NCBI RefSeq assembly: GCF_040954835.1
Contig: NC_090707.1
Coordinates: 17,564,570-17,628,569, forward strand
DNA: 64,000 nucleotides
Reading direction: 5' to 3'
Source of the DNA: Lepisosteus oculatus
Lineage: Eukaryota; Chordata; Actinopteri; Semionotiformes; Lepisosteidae
Shown in pieces: positions 58,725-64,000 of this stretch (its first letter is position 1; every line of letters starts with the position of its first letter). A model generated the notes under the pieces. That model did not search any database and was not told where the DNA came from. It saw only the letters and a program-made list of their open reading frames with translations. The translations under genes were made by a program, and so were the position numbers.

Positions 58725-59600
58725 AGGTAAGGTAAGACCGATTCATTCATCTCAGCTAGGATCTCATGCAACTATTTCTTGAAAGAAGCCAGGGTTTTTG
58801 CTTCAATAACATGACTAAAAAAAAAACAGTTTTCCATTTGGGGCCATTGGTTCATATTTAATTGTTGATACTGAAGAAGTTCCCTGGGCTATCTTTGTCA
58901 GTAACTTTGAGAATTGTGAATATTTCGATCAGCTAAAAGAGAGGAGTCTTAAACAGAGAGGACTGTCAGTGTAGGACATTTCATTAAACCCAGTTTGCAG
59001 TTCTTTTCAAACTGATTCCAGAGTAGTGTTATATTTTTTGTGACATGGTGACCACAACTGTACACAGTATTCTTAAATTAAGTCTTACTAGTGCATTGTA
59101 CAATTTTAACATCTTTAATTCTACACTTTTAACTATCCACTAATATTAATTAAAATATTAACTTGTCTTTTTTATTTCTTTTGCACATTGTCTAGAACGT
59201 GTAAATGATATGTAGCATTTTTAAGATCAGCATTTGCCATTTACCGTTTTGTTTTTGCTGCATGCACATAACATTCTGCACTTGTTTACATTAAATGTTA
59301 TCTGTTGTGAATTTCATCTAAAATGTTTTGAGTTTCATTTGCTTTTTCTGCGGTGTGCTAATCCTCCTCACACTTGACTATTTTACCAAATCTACCAAAA
59401 TCTAGGTGATTATGATGAATTGGGAAGAACAGTGGTCCCAGTATAAATTCCTGTGGTGCTAATTACAAAGTACGTCTGTCCAAACTGAACATTTTCTTAT
59501 CTGTATATCTGTACTCTTTTCCCTAACAATTAAGCAATTCCCGGTCTAAACACACTTTTGGAAGAAAACCTGCCAATAATCTACTTTAGGTATGTAGTTA
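58725..59600 (-). mobile_element. CR1-like LINE, about 0.9 kb, decayed
   Basis: This is the longest CR1 copy in the window. On the plus strand the antisense order is intact: 'atctcatgcaactatttctt', the 'tcagtaactttgagaattgt' zone, 'acatggtgaccacaactgta', 'taagtcttactagtgcattg', 'gtctagaacg' and 'gtataaattcctgtggtgct'. In element orientation this is the latter part of the reverse transcriptase ORF and the 3' end. Stops and indels fill it. Confidence 0.78.
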
Positions 59601-61127
59601 ATAATCCTTCACAGAGTAAAGAATGAAGTATAAAAGAATGTTTTAAAATAATATTTATCACATTATATTTAGTAACTGAATTTTCCATATTAGGTGAATT
59701 TACAATAAACATTGTACTACTCAGTTGTACTCTTACATAAAAAAGGGATTACCTGGAACTCAATTTCTATTTAAATTGCTGGTATATTTGATAAATGCCT
59801 CAGGTGAACTGTATTTTATCAACCAGGTTATGGATTTTCAATACCTCTAAGGCTACAGGTTTTTTTAAAGATTGTAAGTCACACGTGTGAACTGGTATAA
59901 AAGAGATGGTGTTGCAAGAAGAATCATTTACTTAAGAAACAAGCAATTTGTTTTACTTAATTCCACGGGAATGCTGAAGAGTACAACAGAAAAGAGGCTG
60001 CTGTTCATGTGATAAAGACATTGGAGAAATGTTGCTATGCAAGTGCCAAGAACATGTGTGTAATCTGTGTGTAATCTCAACGATGTCCTGTTTTTATCTG
60101 TCTGGCTTTACAAAAAAATTATTTAACATTTCATATATAATTAATTGCCAGTTTGCATTTGTATATTCTAGTTTCTTTAGATTATTTAGGGCAAACAGCA
60201 TGAAAGCAGCTATTACCTCAGTTCTGCAAACATCTGTGGTGCTTACATTTATCATATAAATGTGCTGAACAGGATTTTGTCTGAATAAATGAATGCATTT
60301 ATATTTGCAAACATTTCCTTCAGACACACAAAATGGCCTAACAAACGGGCATGTACATTCTGTCTAAACTAGAATATTTGTTGATATAAAGTTCCCAAGT
60401 CATTACTGAGTACACTAGATTTCCATAGTGTGTGTTTATAGCCTTGTGTGCACTATACTCGGATCATAATTGTTTATGAATTTTACCACAACCTTCTGCC
60501 TTATGTACGGTTAGATGGTTTCTAATCCAGGATGTGTTTTCCAGTTCCTTGCTCCATTGAATTCTTAATCACAGGCTAATGGATTTCACTTGCCATTTGA
60601 GGTGTATTTTAAAACTTTCTTGCAGATTTAAAAAGGTCAAATGGTACATAAAATTGGTATCGGCCCTTGACTAGAGTTTCTGAACTGCCCTCATTCATGT
60701 AACTGGTTGGATGTCTGCAGAAGTAATGAAATGCTCATCGTGGGAGTGATTGATACGCTATCATTTTCACCGATGTTTTTTACAAATTAATCAAGTTGTG
60801 AAATATTGGAAGGACTGTATTACGTTCTGTATGCTGAAGCCGTTGGTAACCAAAATACCACAAATATTTTTTTAAACCGAGGACTAAGTGCAAAAAATAG
60901 TTCTGTTTTAACAAGCAAGCAGATCAGTTAAAATGACTGCAATGGTGGCTTAGAGCTCAACTGGCATGAAAACTAGTTAATTTAGAGATTCACATGGACC
61001 AGCATTAGGAGTCCTAACCCCGATCTATATTTTTTGTACCGGAGATCTTTGTTGATTCATTGATGCCAGGAGATAAGACAACAAAACAGCCCTGTGACAA
61101 CACAAAACAAAGAGATAAACACTTGTA
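59601..61127. other. Gene-free intergenic DNA downstream of nfe2l2
   Basis: AT-rich sequence with a perfect 12-bp palindrome TCACACGTGTGA at 59879-59890. No gene recognised. Confidence 0.35.
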
Positions 61128-61594
61128 AAGTGCAACGCAGCCATTTACAGTAAATAGTTTATTTTTTTTATAAAGCACAAAGGAAATAAACTGCAGTTGA
61201 ACAGTTAATTTGGAAATCATTTAGAAAAGACTTTTAAAGTTATACCATGACTGGCAACAAAACCAAAATCATTAGCATACTAAAATGTGCTATAAATTTC
61301 ATAGTTCAATAGCAAATGAGATAGAAATGTATTTACAAACCATACCAAGGAACGGAAACATTTAAAAAAAAACAGCAGTACAAAAGAAAAAGTAGATTTG
61401 GAAAATTAAGACATCAGCATACTAATATACAGTATGCATATACTATATGTTAATTTTGCTGTTACATTGTCTGAAAGCAATTTAATGGCTAAAAAGGACT
61501 TTTTTTTTCTTTTGCATAGTGTTATTAGAGCATAATTGGTACAGATATCACAACTTTGCAGTATAAAAATAATGTCCATGTATGCAGAGAAGCG
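61128..61594 (-). other. nfe2l2: nfe2l2 3' UTR
   Basis: This is the AT-rich stretch after the nfe2l2 stop codon on the minus strand, ending below a canonical AATAAA (61158-61163). It contains a perfect 8-mer match to the miR-144-3p seed, ATACTGTA on the minus strand at 61428-61435. Confidence 0.65.
61158..61163 (-). terminator. nfe2l2: nfe2l2 poly(A) signal
   Basis: The plus strand reads TTTATT, so AATAAA on the minus strand, about 430 bases after the stop codon. Cleavage is expected roughly at 61130-61148. Confidence 0.55.
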
Positions 61595-62842
61595 CTAATT
61601 CACTTCTTTCTTCAGAACTGTTTTTTTGCTACGGGGAACAAGGAAAACGCTGCCATCAGATGTCTGCTGCAGCGAATATTCGCTGGGCGAGTAAGGCTTG
61701 CCATCCTCGTCGCGAAGCATACCGAAGACCTCCAGGTAGAGGCTGTTCAGCTGCTGCTTCATCTGCCGGATGTTCTTGTCGTGCTCCCCCTTCTCCTTCA
61801 GGAGCCGCTCTTTCTCCTCTTTCAGCGAGTCGAGGTTGTACTCCAGTCCCACGATGTTTTCCATTTTGCGCTTGCGGCAGTTCTGCGCCGCCACCTTATT
61901 TTTGCCCCGTCTGCGTATGTCCCGGATCAGAGCCAGCTGTGCTTCAGTGAGCTGCTGCTTGGACATCATTTCGTTGAAGTCATCCACAGGAAGGTTAATG
62001 ATCTTGTCAACGGAGAAAGGGATCTGAAGTGCCTTCGCTCGCTGCTCATCTCGTGAGAGACGAGATTCTGCGCGGCTTTTTTGCTTGTCTTTGGTAAACG
62101 GAGGCTTGCTATGCCCAGGGCTTGCTGGCAGCTCCTTCTTCTGTAATTTCGATGTGAGGCTGAGTGACTCACCTGCCTGTGGAGGAGTAGAAGGTGGTAC
62201 TTGATAGCCGTCCATGTGATATGACATCGGGAACATCTCTGTGTGCTCGGATGGGGAACTCCCAGAATCGCTGTCCATCTCTTCAAGGTCAGAATCACTA
62301 TACCCAAAGGATGTGTCACCATAAATAGAGGACTTCTGTGGTGAGGCCGCATTAGGACTTGAATCCATTGACAGCCCAGAGTCAGAATCATGAAATTCTG
62401 TCAGTTTCTGAGGCTTGCTGTTCTCAAAACCATCCCCCGGTGTAAACTCGGTGATGTCCATTGGTTTTGGTGGTGGCCCACTCTGAACTTCAGCCTGTGG
62501 GCTGTTTCCAGTGCTTGCTGGCGGAATGTTACCATGTGCTTTTGAGTTGAGTTGAAGGTCAGGATAGAACACATCACAGAAGTTATCAGTGTTGAAGGCT
62601 GCGCCTAGATCTGAGACATTCAGTGTCATCTGGTTGAGGTTCTCCGGGGGAACAAGATTGGTATAGCAGTTTTCAAATGTGTTGAGAAATCCCGAAGGGC
62701 ACAGAGTATCTGGTGTGTTTGCTCCAACTTCATCAGGGTTGGACATGTAGTAGTTGTAATTTGCATTCTGTAGCTCTGGAGGCTTGTTTGTGGTTGTGTA
62801 GCCTGTCAAATCAGTCATGTCTTCGAGTGGCATACTAAGGCA
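61595..62842 (-). CDS. nfe2l2: Nrf2 transcription factor, last coding exon
   Basis: This is a CNC-bZIP activator that dimerises with small Maf proteins and drives antioxidant-response genes in the nucleus, under Keap1 and beta-TrCP control. The exon starts after 'tctagcag' with TGC CTT AGT ATG, so the frame enters as CLSMPLED. Numbering from that internal Met (412 residues to the stop): a DSGLS degron at 151-155 (Neh6), a second Ser/Asp cluster DSDSGSSPS at 187-195, PFTKDK at 245-250 then the CNC region RAKALQIPFSVDKIINLP, basic region NKVAAQNCRKRK at 312-323, a leucine zipper to about 365, and a Neh3 tail SLQQTSDGSVFLVPRSKK. Nfe2l2 rather than Nfe2l1/3 or Nfe2 is supported by the SLQQT..VFLVP tail and by hnrnpa3 next door. 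The Keap1-binding Neh2 exons lie beyond the window. Confidence 0.96.
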   Translation of the reverse strand, partial: CLSMPLEDMTDLTGYTTTNKPPELQNANYNYYMSNPDEVGANTPDTLCPSGFLNTFENCYTNLVPPENLNQMTLNVSDLGAAFNTDNFCDVFYPDLQLNSKAHGNIPPASTGNSPQAEVQSGPPPKPMDITEFTPGDGFENSKPQKLTEFHDSDSGLSMDSSPNAASPQKSSIYGDTSFGYSDSDLEEMDSDSGSSPSEHTEMFPMSYHMDGYQVPPSTPPQAGESLSLTSKLQKKELPASPGHSKPPFTKDKQKSRAESRLSRDEQRAKALQIPFSVDKIINLPVDDFNEMMSKQQLTEAQLALIRDIRRRGKNKVAAQNCRKRKMENIVGLEYNLDSLKEEKERLLKEKGEHDKNIRQMKQQLNSLYLEVFGMLRDEDGKPYSPSEYSLQQTSDGSVFLVPRSKKTVLKKEVN

Positions 62843-63923
62843 CTGCTAGATAAAAAGAAAGAAAAAGAGTATGTTCACTTGTTTTATGCCCCTATCAACA
62901 AATTAACATAACTGTGTTAGGAAGTAAGCAATACTGCTGATCGGAATTTAGTTGGGAATACGCCGGAAACATTTTGTGAACATCTCATTAAAAACAGATC
63001 AGCACAGAATATTTTTTTCACCTAAGATTTTTTTTAAAATACAGTTTATTGCTTCTTAAATAGTATCTTCCATTCCTTAAACAGAATTGCAAAATTCATT
63101 TCTTGCCTATGCTTGTCCTATTCATTTTTCTTTAACATTCCAATTTAAAGTGATTTTTAGGAGACAAATGATATTTGTCAAAAAGGAAATTTTATATTTG
63201 GAAAAGGTATTTCCAAATGCCATATCAATTTACAAAACAGCTTTAACAGTAGAAATAAAATTTTTAAAAATCAAGGTGACTTGTTTACAGAGATCACCGG
63301 TTCAGTATTATAGAGATGGCTCTCTCCACAGAAAAAAAAAGGAAATGAAATACTTTTATAGTTTGTGTCATTTGAGAACATACAGGTGATTACCAGAGTA
63401 GGAACCCCAATCAAACTGGGAATTTCCACAGTACAATGCTAGGTTTTGTATTTTTTATGCAATAAAGCCAAACAAAATGGTGTAAAAGGCAACAAAAATA
63501 CAATTTAATCAAAATGTGGTAATCGGCGATTTTTAAGAATTACTCAAATAAGAGAATTTCTTTATTTAGGTTTAATGCTTCACAGTCTTCTCTAGAGATA
63601 CTGCATCAGAGAGAACTCTCAATGTTTGTTCTGCACTTAAAAGAAAATTCTTTTGAGAGGATATATGACCCTTTACATCCCAGCTTTGCATCAAGGGATC
63701 TTAAGTATCCTTCTTTATATTTTAAAAGCCTGAACTGTGGTAATTTGATCGCAGAAGAATTACCGATGTGCATCTGCTGCCTGCATGTCCTTTTAATATC
63801 TATAGAACAAAGGTGTGCTTGTCTTCTGAATAGCTGGCTTATTCCACAGCAGAATTCTTTGGGTGTTTGTTACTTTTACAATCTCTTCCTATTGCAGAGT
63901 ATGAATTTGTCTATTGTAGTTAC
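62843..63923 (-). other. nfe2l2: nfe2l2 last intron
   Basis: It is bounded by the donor 'gtaact' (minus strand, 63923 downward) and the acceptor 'ttttatctagcag'. The acceptor offers two tandem AG choices three bases apart (tag/cag), which could include or drop one Gln. No conserved RNA or repeat was recognised inside. Confidence 0.85.
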
Positions 63924-64000
63924 CTGCAGCTCTGGGATGGAAAGTAACTCCTGCCAAGCCTGCTCCAAGTCTTGAACAGTTTTCTGTTCAGGCAGTGAGG
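63924..64000 (-). CDS. nfe2l2: nfe2l2 penultimate coding exon, 3' part only
   Basis: The exon runs off the window. Its visible minus-strand frame reads SLPEQKTVQDLEQAWQELLS and then IPELQ, followed by the donor 'gtaact'. This is the Neh5 transactivation motif (human form DIEQVWEELLSIPELQC), which also houses a redox-sensitive nuclear export signal. Joining to the next exon restores ELQ-CLS and so keeps the export-signal cysteine. Confidence 0.93.

Noticed and set aside
61556..62056. 166-codon plus-strand open frame
   Set aside because: It lies antisense to the strongly supported Nrf2 bZIP exon and has no domain. It is a shadow of the real coding strand.

Overview
The window is vertebrate nuclear DNA, almost certainly from a ray-finned fish. 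It is AT-rich and intron-bearing. It carries fish-type CR1 and L2 LINE remnants, a tRNA-derived SINE family and a hAT-type MITE. The low repeat load and long gene-free stretch suit a slowly evolving, non-teleost or early-branching lineage such as a gar or bowfin, but that lineage call is inference. Only two protein-coding genes are supported, and they converge tail to tail. hnrnpa3 (plus strand, coding exons 48949-54912, 3' UTR to about 55385) is complete. nfe2l2 (Nrf2; minus strand, 61595 to beyond the window end) is represented by its whole last coding exon and the 3' tip of the exon before it.

Region by region. Positions 1-48840 hold no gene I can support. This is a gene desert with scattered old transposon pieces: CR1-like 1440-1610, L2-like 5306-5945, SINE pieces 8985-9052 and 9480-9790, degraded repeats 14625-15480, a hAT MITE 45856-46156, a SINE 47195-47516 and an L2-like piece 47975-48352. 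Between them lie several low-repeat, TAAT-rich segments that read like conserved non-coding elements. Positions 48840-55390 are hnrnpa3, with a two-codon first coding exon, two RRM domains and a glycine-rich tail built from short phase-1 exons. Positions 55390-61130 are the intergenic gap, with a SINE and a roughly 0.9 kb CR1-like relic. Positions 61130-64000 are nfe2l2.

Context from established knowledge: in jawed vertebrates the order is HoxD - Mtx2 - gene desert - Hnrnpa3 - Nfe2l2, and that desert is the 3' (telomeric) regulatory landscape of HoxD. The empty left three quarters of this window therefore probably corresponds to the hnrnpa3-proximal end of that landscape. Hox and mtx2 are not in the window, so this rests on gene order alone. 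Consistent with it, I see close matches to the CTCF core, two RFX X-box palindromes 206 bp apart, and a 63-bp inverted duplication in the desert. No CRISPR array, operon, phage or other prokaryote-type system is present, and I found no clear novel protein system. The observations worth follow-up are regulatory and compositional.
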